Shown: positions 14,247-22,817, counted from the stretch's first letter. The stretch: 30,277 nt of DNA from IOR16 sp034927775 (GCA_034927775.1 JAYFPL010000070.1:1-30277); one strand, 5' to 3'. A program made the numbers and translations. The notes: generated by a model not told the origin, from the letters alone.

Positions 14247-14276
14247 GCTTTATTGTTTACAAAGGAGGTATATACC

Positions 14277-15758
14277 ATGTCATTAATTAATATTTCAAAT
14301 CTAACCTTTGCCTATGACGGCAGCTATGATACAATTTTCGATCAAGTCTCTTTCCAGATTGATACCGATTGGAAGCTTGGCTTTGTAGGACGAAACGGCC
14401 GTGGAAAAACAACATTTTTGAATCTTCTTATGGAAAAGTATGAATATAGCGGAAGCATTTCTTCTAGTGTAAATTTTGAATATTTCCCTTATAAAATATC
14501 GGATGAAACATTGTTGACTATCGATGTAATCGAACAAATTCATTTTGGGTTTGAGCATTGGCAGCTTTCTCGTGAGCTTAATCTGCTTCAAGTGGATGAA
14601 GACGTATTGTATCGTGCTTTCAATACACTCAGTAACGGTGAACGAACGAAAGTATTGCTTGCTTCTCTTTTCTTAAAGGAAAATAGTTTTTTGCTCATTG
14701 ACGAACCAACAAATCATCTTGACGTACCAGCCAGAAAACTTGTAGCACGTTATTTAAAATCTAAAAATGGTTTTATATTAGTCTCACATGACAGAATGTT
14801 TCTCGATGAATGCATTGATCATATTATTTCCATCAATAAAGCAAACATTGAGATTCAAAAAGGCAACTTCTCTTCCTGGTATGAAAATAAACAAGCCCAA
14901 GATCATTTGGAGTTGGCGCAAAATGAAAAATTAAAGGATGAAATCAAAAGACTTTCCAAAGCTGCAAAACGTATATCGAATTGGTCATATAAAGTTGAAC
15001 AAACGAAAAACGGCACAAGAAATTCAGGAATCAAGCCAGACAAAGGTCATATCGGTCATATGGCTGCCAAAATGATGAAGCGATCAAAGGTGATAGAAGA
15101 TCGTCAAGAATCGGCAATTGAAGAAAAATCTAAGCTTCTGAAAAACATTGAAACCGCAGATCGTCTTAAACTATCACCTCTAATGCATCACTCCAATCGA
15201 CTGGTCACCCTAGAACATGTGGCAATCTCTTATGGGGATAAGTTGGTATGTGACAATATTAATTTTCAGATTTGTCAAGGTGATCGAATTTGTCTCAGTG
15301 GTAAGAATGGATCGGGAAAGTCCAGTATCATAAAGCTTATTTTGGGTGATGACATCACCTATCATGGGAATCTTAATAGGGCTTCTAACCTTAAGATATC
15401 CTATGTATCGCAGGACACATCTGATTTAAAAGGCAATCTGAAAGACTTTGCAAAACAAAACGATATTGATGAGAGCTTATTTAAAGCAATCCTTCATAAA
15501 CTTGATTTTCAACGCATTCAACATGAAAAAGATATTTCTGATTTTAGTGCCGGACAAAAGAAAAAAGTTTTGATTGCAAAAAGTCTGAGTGAACAAGCCC
15601 ATTTATATATTTGGGATGAACCGTTCAATTATATTGATGTGTTGTCACGAATACAAATTGAAGAATTGCTATTACAATATCAGCCAACGTTACTATTCGT
15701 TGAACACGATATTGCATTCAGCGAAAAAATATCCACTAAGATTATCTGTCTCTCTTAA
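14277..15758 (+). CDS. ABC-F ribosomal protection protein, Lsa/CplR-like
   Basis: This is a 493-residue soluble protein with two ATPase domains and no membrane segments. The first has Walker A GRNGRGKT (38-45), signature LSNGE (118-122) and Walker B FLLIDEPTNHLD (138-149). The linker, about residues 190-310, is charged and helical with a long GIKPDKGHIGHMAAKMMKRSK block as in Lsa proteins. The second domain has SGKNGSGKSS, FSAGQ and LYIWDEPFNYID. Lsa-type ABC-F proteins bind the ribosome and dislodge lincosamides, pleuromutilins and streptogramin A. The start is at ATG 14277 behind AAAGGAGG; upstream codons in frame lack a site. A drug-responsive leader precedes it, supporting a resistance role. 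Confidence 0.9.
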   Translation: MSLINISNLTFAYDGSYDTIFDQVSFQIDTDWKLGFVGRNGRGKTTFLNLLMEKYEYSGSISSSVNFEYFPYKISDETLLTIDVIEQIHFGFEHWQLSRELNLLQVDEDVLYRAFNTLSNGERTKVLLASLFLKENSFLLIDEPTNHLDVPARKLVARYLKSKNGFILVSHDRMFLDECIDHIISINKANIEIQKGNFSSWYENKQAQDHLELAQNEKLKDEIKRLSKAAKRISNWSYKVEQTKNGTRNSGIKPDKGHIGHMAAKMMKRSKVIEDRQESAIEEKSKLLKNIETADRLKLSPLMHHSNRLVTLEHVAISYGDKLVCDNINFQICQGDRICLSGKNGSGKSSIIKLILGDDITYHGNLNRASNLKISYVSQDTSDLKGNLKDFAKQNDIDESLFKAILHKLDFQRIQHEKDISDFSAGQKKKVLIAKSLSEQAHLYIWDEPFNYIDVLSRIQIEELLLQYQPTLLFVEHDIAFSEKISTKIICLS

Positions 15759-15800
15759 CTTTAATGAGAAGACGTCATAAAGTAATACTAACTCTATAAT

Positions 15801-15840
15801 GAAACATAGCCCCTAAATTAGATTTAGAGGCTATGTTTCA
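15801..15840. terminator. Bidirectional terminator after the ABC-F gene
   Basis: GAAACATAGCCCCTAAAT (15801-15818) pairs with ATTTAGAGGCTATGTTTC (15822-15839) around a TAG loop with one mismatch. T-rich DNA follows on the plus strand. It separates the convergent ABC-F and YfjL-like genes. Confidence 0.85.
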
Positions 15841-15872
15841 TTTCCTTTTTCATTATTTGATTATTGATTCAA

Positions 15873-16262
15873 TTAATTTTTGTCGTGTTCACTCTCCCAT
15901 TGAGCCTGCCGCTTTTCCATAACGTCAGCCAAATTTTCTGATGAAAGCAGCTCCTGAGGGAAATCATAAACGCCCATCATTTCACCTTTTTTCTCTTCTT
16001 TTGCAGAAAGAGGTTCCAATACAATCGTATACTTATTAACAGATAATTGATTTTCATGTATCAGATCATCCACTTCTAACGTAGTTTGTGCAATCTTATC
16101 CCAAGACAGTTCATCGGTATACATATAGACCGTTAAGTATTTTTTATAAGGTACGTTATATATGTCAAATTCAGCATCCAAAGGAACTTTGACAGAAGGC
16201 TGATCCGATTTATTAAGTCCGGCAATAATCATGTTAAAATCATATGGTAAGTTGGATTCCAC
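15873..16262 (-). pseudogene. C-terminal half of a frameshifted YfjL-like gene
   Basis: This frame holds about 129 residues (SNLPYDFNMIIAGLN, then KKYLTVYMYTDELSWDKIAQ) but begins at a GTG with no ribosome binding site. Read upstream in the same frame it continues as KTVENLV directly into the end of the preceding gene, one frame off. It therefore appears to be the second domain of a YfjL-like protein whose first domain is encoded at 16271-16630. It would be expressed only if the frameshift at the A-run near 16285-16289 is suppressed or is a sequence error. The function of YfjL-like proteins is unknown. The family name rests on resemblance in the joined sequence. Confidence 0.6.
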
Positions 16263-16270
16263 TAAATTTT

Positions 16271-16630
16271 CTACTGTTTTTGATATTCCTGTTCAAATCG
16301 ACGAAACGTATTCCATCCGCTTAATACCATTTCTTCATACTCATCATCCAATACTGTTCCATCCCAACTGCAATGAACCATAAAATATGTATCAACACTG
16401 TCTTTTGACTTTGCAGTTGCATTATAATCTCCCATCTTGAAGTTATACACTGCCGAATTTACCTCAAGATTAAGATGTGGATACTCATCTTTTATATATT
16501 CTTTGATGGAATGGGTTGCCAATGCTTTAGAAATGGGATTTCCCATAAAACTATTTACGAAAAATAAAAGAAAGCCAATTAGTAAACATACAAACACGCC
16601 CCCAAGAATGATTGCTATTTTCTTTTTCAT
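16271..16630 (-). pseudogene. N-terminal half of a frameshifted YfjL-like membrane-anchored protein
   Basis: This frame encodes 119 residues: a single N-terminal membrane anchor (KKKIAIILGGVFVCLLIGFL) and an extracytoplasmic domain (NPISKALATHSIKEYIKDEY, then SVDTYFMVHCSWDGTVLDDE), which matches the opening of YfjL-like proteins. It ends abruptly at EYQKQ-stop. Adding one A to the five-A run just before the stop gives EYQKTVENLVESNLPYDF and joins the frame of 15873-16262, restoring one protein of about 252 residues, close to the size of YfjL relatives. The ATG at 16630 is used with GAGG upstream. The anchored domain alone could still be made. Confidence 0.65.
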
Positions 16631-16653
16631 AAACACCTCAATTACTTAAGAAT

Positions 16654-17367
16654 TTAATTCGTTTCTATTACAACTTCCTTGTTATTTATATCAAGAATGG
16701 ATACCCTTACGTTTCCATCAAGCTTTTTTAAAACAGTTCCTGACATTTCCTCTAACGCTTCTTTTAATGTTTCCATTCTACTTTCATCAACTAGTTCAAT
16801 ACACAGGAGTGCATTTTTTGTATCTACTGTTAACATTGTTCGAAAAGACTCACGCCAATTCCAGCATCTACAAATCGCTCCACCATTGTCTTTATAGATA
16901 ATTTCACCTTCATATGGTGGTGCATTTTCTTCGGAACCCAGAGGAATAAAATCTTCATTACCAATTGCCTTAGTCAATCGGATATCTCCAACAAATGAAT
17001 CAATGTCTTCTCCGCCACATGGCAACCCATATTTTAATGAAATTGCATTATAAATATCCACCATCGGATTGATTGTCCCAATCGAATCGCCCTTTTCCAC
17101 TCTTTTAAGCAATGCTTCTATCGATGATCGAACACCTTTTTTCGTTTTAAATTTTTGAAATGCTTCTCTCCAAACTTTAATGACCTCATTCTTGCTAAAC
17201 TCCTGATTTTGCAGATACTTTTTTGCTTCAAGCTCTGCATTTGAAATCATCTCATTGTAATAATCGTCTTCTTTCATAGAATTATCTATCCCATTACAGA
17301 CTACAACTCCAATTTTAGCATTTGGAAATACGTCCCAGAATTGATCTTCAATGATAAATTTTTTCAT
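16654..17367 (-). CDS. B3/B4 tRNA-binding domain-containing protein
   Basis: This is a 237-residue stand-alone protein resembling the B3/B4 domain of the phenylalanyl-tRNA synthetase beta chain. Visible family blocks are NPMVDIYNAISLKYGLPCGGEDID, IRLTKAIGNEDFIPLGSEE and EGEIIYKDNGGAICRCWNWRES in consecutive stretches. Free-standing B3/B4 proteins are common in Firmicutes; a role in editing or binding of charged tRNA, or of amino-acid-like substrates, is suspected but not established. The start at 17367 follows GGAGG at eight bases; a longer frame from 17409 overlaps the cyclase gene. It lies 17 bases past the cyclase stop and is probably co-transcribed with it. Confidence 0.82.
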   Translation of the reverse strand: MKKFIIEDQFWDVFPNAKIGVVVCNGIDNSMKEDDYYNEMISNAELEAKKYLQNQEFSKNEVIKVWREAFQKFKTKKGVRSSIEALLKRVEKGDSIGTINPMVDIYNAISLKYGLPCGGEDIDSFVGDIRLTKAIGNEDFIPLGSEENAPPYEGEIIYKDNGGAICRCWNWRESFRTMLTVDTKNALLCIELVDESRMETLKEALEEMSGTVLKKLDGNVRVSILDINNKEVVIETN

Positions 17368-17384
17368 TTTTATTTCCTCCAATC

Positions 17385-18038
17385 CTATACTTTTGCAATT
17401 GCCCGACATGGTGTTCCTTCTACGCCTTTAATTTTCAATGGGAAGGCTTCTAAAAAGACTTCTTTGGCATTTATCCGATCAAGATTTGTTATACACTCTA
17501 AAATTAAAATCTCCTTGCTGCATAAGTAAACATTAACTTCATAATTTTGGCTAACTCTGGATTCCAAGCCAATGGAATCAATCGCCAGCATATTTACTTT
17601 CTTCTCCTCACAAAGATAGCGAGCTGCTTCGATGGACAGTCCGGGACGTCTTTTGGGATCAATGTACTGATCTTTTATTAGCTCGTCCATATGACCCGTC
17701 CGAAAAATAAGTATGCGTTCAGTTAAATCCACAGAATCCAGTTCTTTTTCTACATCCTCAAGAGTAATGTCTTCACCTCGTTTTTTTACGTCCATTATGT
17801 AGGCATTCCCCTGAAATCGTTCCAATGGAAATTCATTGATTTTCTTTCCGCATTCACTAAAATAGTGCGCCCCCTGTATGTGCGTACCACTTTGTGAACA
17901 AAGTTTAAAATCATAGACATATTCGGGATTGCTCCCTTCCACCCGATTCATCGGGCCATTCGGCTGAAATACAGGATTGCCGGGAAAGGTGAATTCGTCC
18001 ATCCATATGGAAAGGTCTATGATTTTCTTCTCTGTCAT
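17385..18038 (-). CDS. Cyclase family protein (kynurenine-formamidase-like fold), divergent active site
   Basis: This is a 217-residue protein of the cyclase/arylformamidase fold: IDLSIWMDEFTFPGNP at the start and LLFRTGH-type block ILIFRTGHMDELI, then LAIDSIGLES. In typical members the metal site is H-x-G-T-H-x-D-x-P-x-H; here the segment reads SQSGTHIQGAHYF, so the first His is Ser and the Asp is Gln, while the central and last His remain. Metal-dependent amide hydrolysis may therefore be altered or lost. GGAGG precedes the ATG. The helicase gene ends 27 bases upstream and the B3/B4 gene follows. Substrate unknown. Confidence 0.83.
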   Translation of the reverse strand: MTEKKIIDLSIWMDEFTFPGNPVFQPNGPMNRVEGSNPEYVYDFKLCSQSGTHIQGAHYFSECGKKINEFPLERFQGNAYIMDVKKRGEDITLEDVEKELDSVDLTERILIFRTGHMDELIKDQYIDPKRRPGLSIEAARYLCEEKKVNMLAIDSIGLESRVSQNYEVNVYLCSKEILILECITNLDRINAKEVFLEAFPLKIKGVEGTPCRAIAKV

Positions 18039-18065
18039 ATTATTTTCCTCCGTTTGTTGTCATAC

Positions 18066-20969
18066 CTAACTTTTAAAATACTGGTACATAGAATCTTCTA
18101 CTTCATCCATCATACGAAACTTAATGTTTACAATTGGCAAAATACTTCCCTTATCATTACTAATTTCTGTCTCTATAAACTCCTGTGGTTTTAAATCACC
18201 CATATAATAAAAGTCTGAACCTTCTCCATCACTTTTCTTAATAAACAGAGAAATACGTAGACCACTTTTTTCATGCTCTTGAATCGCCTTTACCTCTGTA
18301 GACTTTAATGTTACTCGATTTCTAGTCATCCAGCTAAAATAATATGGATTGATAAATGTGTCCTCATATTTTGTACTTTCTGATATATCATTTTCTTTAT
18401 GGTAGGTTACAAAAATAGGACAAGTATTATATTTAATGCGGTATCCATAGATGGTGGACTCCTCATTTTTTTCCCAATTTAAAATCCTGCACACATCTTT
18501 TCTTGAATATTTTTCATATAGTAGAAAACCTTCCCTATAGTTCTCCTGCTTATAATCTAAACGAAAACGTTCAAAAGAATAATGAATCATATCATCTACA
18601 TACATTGCAAAACATTCGTCAGAAAAAAAAGCATTTGCTTCCTCAGAAAAACGACATATAGTTGTTCCATTTTCATGAATTATAGAAATATGTTCAGAAA
18701 CTTGATATTTTTTTTGATCCAAATCTTTTAAAAATTTGCCATTTAAATGATGTACTGCAGATTGTAAGGTTTCTTGACTTGGAATATAGTTAAACCGTTT
18801 TTCTACTACATCAGCTACTTCTTGGAGTGCAATGGTATGCTTTCCAATTAATAAAGCAAGCATAACTGTTTCTTCTACACGTTTTCCATTTAGAATTTCC
18901 ATTGAGTAAAATTCTAATTGTTTGATAGCTTTGTCTGATAATACTGGAAAATGTGTCATTTCAACCTTACGCTGGAAATTGTAAAAAGACCTTGCATTGT
19001 GAATAAAAGCATACGGCTCCCGTCTCCCATGAAAAAGGAAATCAACCATCATTGGTCTCTTTCCAAGTTGATACTTCATCAACTCATATTCCTTTCTCAA
19101 TTCTTTCAGAGTAGATAAATTACTCACATCAATAGAACTAAATATCCTTTCTTTTATAATTTCATCAAAATTAATTGTAGAACTTCCCGGTACCAAACTA
19201 CTCCCACTATTTATCAACTTTCTTACAGTGTCCTTATTATATGAACGATCTCCATATAGAGCAATAGGAACCAAATAATTATTTGCATAATTCCCAATAA
19301 AATCAATCACTGTAAGGTATTCTTTATCGGCTGTTTTCCTCAGTCCACGGCCAAGCTGCTGTACGAAAACAATTGCAGACTGGGTAGGTCTCAACATGAT
19401 AATCTGATTTACCGAAGGAATATCAACACCTTCATTAAAAATATCTACAGTAAAAATGTAATCCAATCTACCTTCCATTTTCTCTTGTTCAAGACGTTTA
19501 ATGGCTTCTTCTCTTGTCGTTTCCGAAGAAGAACCATCAAGAGAAATAGTATAATACCCTCTTTTATTAAATGCATTCGATAATTCCTTTGCTTCGTCAA
19601 TTCCACTACAAAAAATCAATCCCTTAACTCTGCCATTATCCCAGCCATAATAATTAGCCGCTTCAAGAATCCGATTGACGCGTTCCTTACAAACTAAATT
19701 CTGAAATGAGGTATATTCATCTAAAATCTGTCCTTCAACCCTTATTTCGCTTACACCGTAATAATGAAACGGTGATAGCATCTTCTCTTCTAGTGCTCTA
19801 TGTAACCGTATTTCATATGCTACATTATAATCAAAGGTTTTAAAGATATCAAAGCCATCCGTTCTTTCAGGAGTTGCTGACATCCCTAATAAAAATTGAG
19901 GGTTAAAATAATTCAATATCTTTTGATAGGTAGCCGCACCGGAACGATGTACTTCATCAATAACGATATAGTCAAAATGCGTAGGCGTAAAGGAATGTAA
20001 AACCAAATCCTTAGATAAGGTTTGTACCGTTGAAAAAATATAATCAGCATCAAAATTTTTTTCCGCTCCACTTAAAATGCCAGCCTTAAGTCCCTCACCC
20101 AAAATATTTTTATAGCTTTTCATTGCTGCTCGCGCTATATTTTCCCGATGCACAACAAAAAGAAATTTCTTTGGCTGAAAATCTGCCACATCAAAAGCTG
20201 ATAAATAAGTTTTTCCCGTTCCTGTTGCAGAAATCAATAAAGCCTTTTTCTTACCGTCTCTTCGTAAAATTCCCAAAGCCTGTAAAGCATCCTTCTGCAT
20301 TTTATTTGGGTAGATTTGCGATAGTGAAATCAGATTGTTTTCTCTCTCAGATTCACCCATCTTTCTCCGTATTTTTCTTGCTCCTTCATAAATTTTCTCA
20401 TAAGCAGAAAGCCATCTTTCATCAATTACCGTAGCTTGGTCAAAGGAATGATGAAATTCCTTTAGTATGTTTTGCATGACTGCACCTTGCTCCAAAGAAG
20501 AAAGCTTCAAATTCCATTCTTTATTTTCTCCCAGTGCATTCTGTGTTAAATTACTGCTTCCAATAATAAAAGAAAAACTATCCTGACGTCGAAATATATA
20601 TCCCTTAGCATGAAAATTTCCTTCTGTAACAATACGAAGTTGTACATTACTTAATTTAAGTAATCGTTTTAATGCACGAGGTTCGGTGAAATTTTGATAC
20701 TGGGAAGTTAAAATCTTACCTTTAATCCCTTTATTTTCTAATTCAGTAAAAATACTAATTAATGACGCAACTCCACTGTTTGTAATAAAAGCAACTGAAA
20801 AATAGAACTCTTCACAATGTCGTAGTTCTGCTTCTACACTTGTTAATACTTTCATACCTCTCTTATGATCGTTTACAAGAAGCTTTGGATTATATCTTTC
20901 TAGAGAAGATAAGTTGCAATCAATAAAACCATTCGTTAGACTCTGAGAGAGTTTTTCTGTTACATTCAT
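18066..20969 (-). CDS. PLD-domain / superfamily 2 helicase with DUF3427-type C-terminus
   Basis: This is a large 967-residue protein. Residues about 30-180 form a phospholipase-D-like domain with one HxK motif (NFHAKGY, His120 and Lys122) and GSSNLT. Residues about 215-590 form an SF2 helicase core with Walker A SATGTGKT (247-254), DEVH (338-341), SAT (364-366), DGSSS, and motif VI QQLGRGLRK (538-545). The remainder (about 600-967) matches the DUF3427 region by its LGKRPMMVDFL and KYSRKDVCRILNWE-like blocks. This domain order is known from putative defence or restriction-like proteins of bacteria; the biochemical role is not established. The start is ATG 20969 behind GGGGGAAG. It is 57 bases downstream of the NUDIX gene and likely in one operon. 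Confidence 0.88.
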   Translation of the reverse strand: MNVTEKLSQSLTNGFIDCNLSSLERYNPKLLVNDHKRGMKVLTSVEAELRHCEEFYFSVAFITNSGVASLISIFTELENKGIKGKILTSQYQNFTEPRALKRLLKLSNVQLRIVTEGNFHAKGYIFRRQDSFSFIIGSSNLTQNALGENKEWNLKLSSLEQGAVMQNILKEFHHSFDQATVIDERWLSAYEKIYEGARKIRRKMGESERENNLISLSQIYPNKMQKDALQALGILRRDGKKKALLISATGTGKTYLSAFDVADFQPKKFLFVVHRENIARAAMKSYKNILGEGLKAGILSGAEKNFDADYIFSTVQTLSKDLVLHSFTPTHFDYIVIDEVHRSGAATYQKILNYFNPQFLLGMSATPERTDGFDIFKTFDYNVAYEIRLHRALEEKMLSPFHYYGVSEIRVEGQILDEYTSFQNLVCKERVNRILEAANYYGWDNGRVKGLIFCSGIDEAKELSNAFNKRGYYTISLDGSSSETTREEAIKRLEQEKMEGRLDYIFTVDIFNEGVDIPSVNQIIMLRPTQSAIVFVQQLGRGLRKTADKEYLTVIDFIGNYANNYLVPIALYGDRSYNKDTVRKLINSGSSLVPGSSTINFDEIIKERIFSSIDVSNLSTLKELRKEYELMKYQLGKRPMMVDFLFHGRREPYAFIHNARSFYNFQRKVEMTHFPVLSDKAIKQLEFYSMEILNGKRVEETVMLALLIGKHTIALQEVADVVEKRFNYIPSQETLQSAVHHLNGKFLKDLDQKKYQVSEHISIIHENGTTICRFSEEANAFFSDECFAMYVDDMIHYSFERFRLDYKQENYREGFLLYEKYSRKDVCRILNWEKNEESTIYGYRIKYNTCPIFVTYHKENDISESTKYEDTFINPYYFSWMTRNRVTLKSTEVKAIQEHEKSGLRISLFIKKSDGEGSDFYYMGDLKPQEFIETEISNDKGSILPIVNIKFRMMDEVEDSMYQYFKS

Positions 20970-21026
20970 TTTTGGCTTCCCCCGATTCGTATGCTCTTAG
21001 TATGTTTTATAATGTGATGTTTAACG

Positions 21027-21605
21027 CTATTCAGAAATAGAAGCATCCTTTATTAATTTGGAAATTATTGGTAAATCCGCCTCAGCCCAATCTAATTTAT
21101 CTAGTTCATGTTTGTCCAGCCATACCGCACTCTTGTGCTCCTTTAATTGGATTTCGTCACTCCTGATAGGACAAAGAAAGCTGTGCATTGTTATTCTAAA
21201 ATCAGGATATTGATGCTCTACTGTGCAGTAAAATTTAAGGTCTTCCACACGTACGAATACCTCCATCTCTTCCATGAGCTCCCTGCATAATGCTTCTTTC
21301 GCTGTTTCATTCGGCTCAATCTTTCCACCCGGAAATTCAAATTTATATGATATATATTCATATTTTCCTTTTGGCCTCTGTGCACAGAAAATTTTATTAT
21401 CATGCATCAAAATTGCTGCAACTACTTCTAATTTTTTTATCTCATTATTCTTTTTCTTCTTATCAGCTTCATCAATTTGATTTATAAACTCTTTTGTACT
21501 CTGTGAAAGCTGTGATCCTGCATCACAGGCTTCCTTCAAAGGTTCTCCAATAAGACTTTTCATATTAAGTCCTGAAAACTCTGTTTTTTTATTTTGATCC
21601 GTCAT
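21027..21605 (-). CDS. NUDIX hydrolase (nucleoside triphosphate pyrophosphohydrolase type) with N-terminal extension
   Basis: This is a 192-residue protein. Residues about 58-185 form a MutT-like NUDIX domain with the box from GGKIEPNETAKEA (93-105) into LCRELMEEMEV, all metal-binding Glu residues present; the usual Gly near its end is Glu. Such enzymes hydrolyse (oxidised or other) nucleoside triphosphates to monophosphates. Residues 1-55 are unusual: GLNMKSLIGEPLKEACDAGS followed by QLSQSTKEFINQI resembles the short N-terminal motif of DUF2589 proteins, then a Lys-rich linker. GGAGG precedes the ATG. It lies directly upstream of the PLD-helicase on the same strand. Confidence 0.87.
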   Translation of the reverse strand: MTDQNKKTEFSGLNMKSLIGEPLKEACDAGSQLSQSTKEFINQIDEADKKKKNNEIKKLEVVAAILMHDNKIFCAQRPKGKYEYISYKFEFPGGKIEPNETAKEALCRELMEEMEVFVRVEDLKFYCTVEHQYPDFRITMHSFLCPIRSDEIQLKEHKSAVWLDKHELDKLDWAEADLPIISKLIKDASISE

Positions 21606-21644
21606 ACTACCTCCGTATTTATAACAATAATAAATGTCTCTTAA

Positions 21645-21673
21645 ATTATACTACATTAAGCCTCCCTTTATCA
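21645..21673 (-). promoter_or_regulatory. Possible promoter of the NUDIX-helicase unit
   Basis: A perfect TATAAT (21645-21650, minus strand) lies about 40 bases upstream of the NUDIX start. The -35 at 17 bases (TGATAA) is poor, so the call rests mainly on the -10. Confidence 0.35.
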
Positions 21674-21710
21674 GAGCTTTTGTATTATAAACATAATGGG
21701 AATAAAAACA

Positions 21711-22388
21711 TCAATTTTCAATCCATTTTCTGAGTTTTGCAAAAGCCAATGCCACTTTATATTTTAATCCAAAGTTAACAAATAGATTTTTTTCAAAAAC
21801 ATTAAGAACTGCAGCAAAATACCGTTTTTGATAAGTGCTTATAAACTCATAGTCATCATTAGATATGACTTGTGTTTTTGAATAATGAATATTATCCCTA
21901 ATAGCTCTATTTTTTTTATAAAAATCTGATCTATCTATTACTTTAGCAACTGCTTTATTAATTTCTTTAATTAATGGAGTGTCTTTTAAAAATTTGTTTT
22001 GAAAATCATTACCTATATCTCCTAAAAGACAAATAACCATTGCTCGTAATTTTATAGCAGAAAATGTGGTGTCAATTAAGAATTCACCACCACTAGAATT
22101 TTGTAAGAAAAGCTTCACTTCAGGTATGTCATCAAGTAAAAAAACAGTCTTTATAAGTGAATATCTGTAAAGAATATAATATTTTTCTTGATTTGAAAGG
22201 TCAGTGCTATTTTTAAAAAGCACTGAAGTTGCATAACTTTTTCTTTCAGTATTATAAACAAAATAACCTTTAGTAATTTTTTCATTAATAGAATTGTTGA
22301 GGGCATCTACATATAAATTATAATCTCCAACTTCATTTAAGAGTGCTTTTGAAATTCTTTGCGGAAACAGAGCTAACTCATCAAAAAG
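21711..22388 (-). pseudogene. C-terminal part of an amber-interrupted gene of unknown function
   Basis: The frame upstream of 22223 stays open without any stop up to a TAG at 22389-22391, and beyond that it is the frame of the preceding fragment. This part encodes about 225 residues beginning LFDELALFPQRISKALLNEV and ending AFAKLRKWIEN. It has alternating helical, Lys- and Phe-rich segments and no motif I can name. The first start-like codon is a GTG at 22223 with no ribosome binding site, so it is unlikely to be a separate gene. Together with 22389-22817 it would make a protein of about 368 residues. It precedes the NUDIX-helicase pair on the same strand. Confidence 0.65.
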
Positions 22389-22817
22389 CTAAGCATCTTT
22401 TTCTACTAACTTATCCAAGTTGAATGAAGTAAAATTAATGTTATAAATTTCGCCTTGTGGATTCGATGTCAAAATGATATCAAAAACATAATTATGCAAA
22501 TCTGTCCCCATTGCTTCCACTGAATCTTTTACAATATCTGAATTATTAGTAGGAACTTGTTTTAAAAACAAAGTGCGAAGTTTGCTGATAATTGACCGAT
22601 ACTTAACATCAATAGCATTGTTAAACTTACAGTTATCTTGAGATAACTCATATAAAAATACAGATAGCCCTAAGAAAGCAGGTCCTGCCAAAACCATTTT
22701 ATCTTCTACCCTTGATAATTGCCTTTTTACAGAAAAAATGCAATCCAAAAAAATAAAGTCCTGTAATATTTCAAAAACAACATTTTTTTCTTCTGTAATA
22801 TAATTTAAATCCTCCAT
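22389..22817 (-). CDS. N-terminal part of an amber-interrupted gene of unknown function
   Basis: This fragment of 142 residues starts with MEDLNYITEEKNVVFEILQD at an ATG preceded by GAGGG and ends at the in-frame TAG at 22389-22391. Translation of the same frame continues for 225 more codons to a TGA at 21711, so a single nonsense change seems to have split one gene. The sequence is predicted mostly helical, with a hydrophobic segment (MVLAGPAFLGLSVFLYEL) that may be buried or membrane-associated. I do not recognise the family. TAG is a normal stop for several genes in this window, which argues against recoding. Confidence 0.6.
   Translation of the reverse strand: MEDLNYITEEKNVVFEILQDFIFLDCIFSVKRQLSRVEDKMVLAGPAFLGLSVFLYELSQDNCKFNNAIDVKYRSIISKLRTLFLKQVPTNNSDIVKDSVEAMGTDLHNYVFDIILTSNPQGEIYNINFTSFNLDKLVEKDA

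Noticed and set aside
16270..16295. Programmed -1 frameshift in the YfjL-like gene
   Set aside because: The site (CAA AAA C) does not fit a two-tRNA slippery heptamer and no stimulatory structure was seen just downstream; a one-base loss in the A-run is simpler.
22389..22391. TAG as a pyrrolysine or other recoded codon
   Set aside because: TAG ends at least six neighbouring genes (for example at 2112, 5448, 10309, 17385, 18066, 21027 and 29496), and no recoding machinery is visible in the window.
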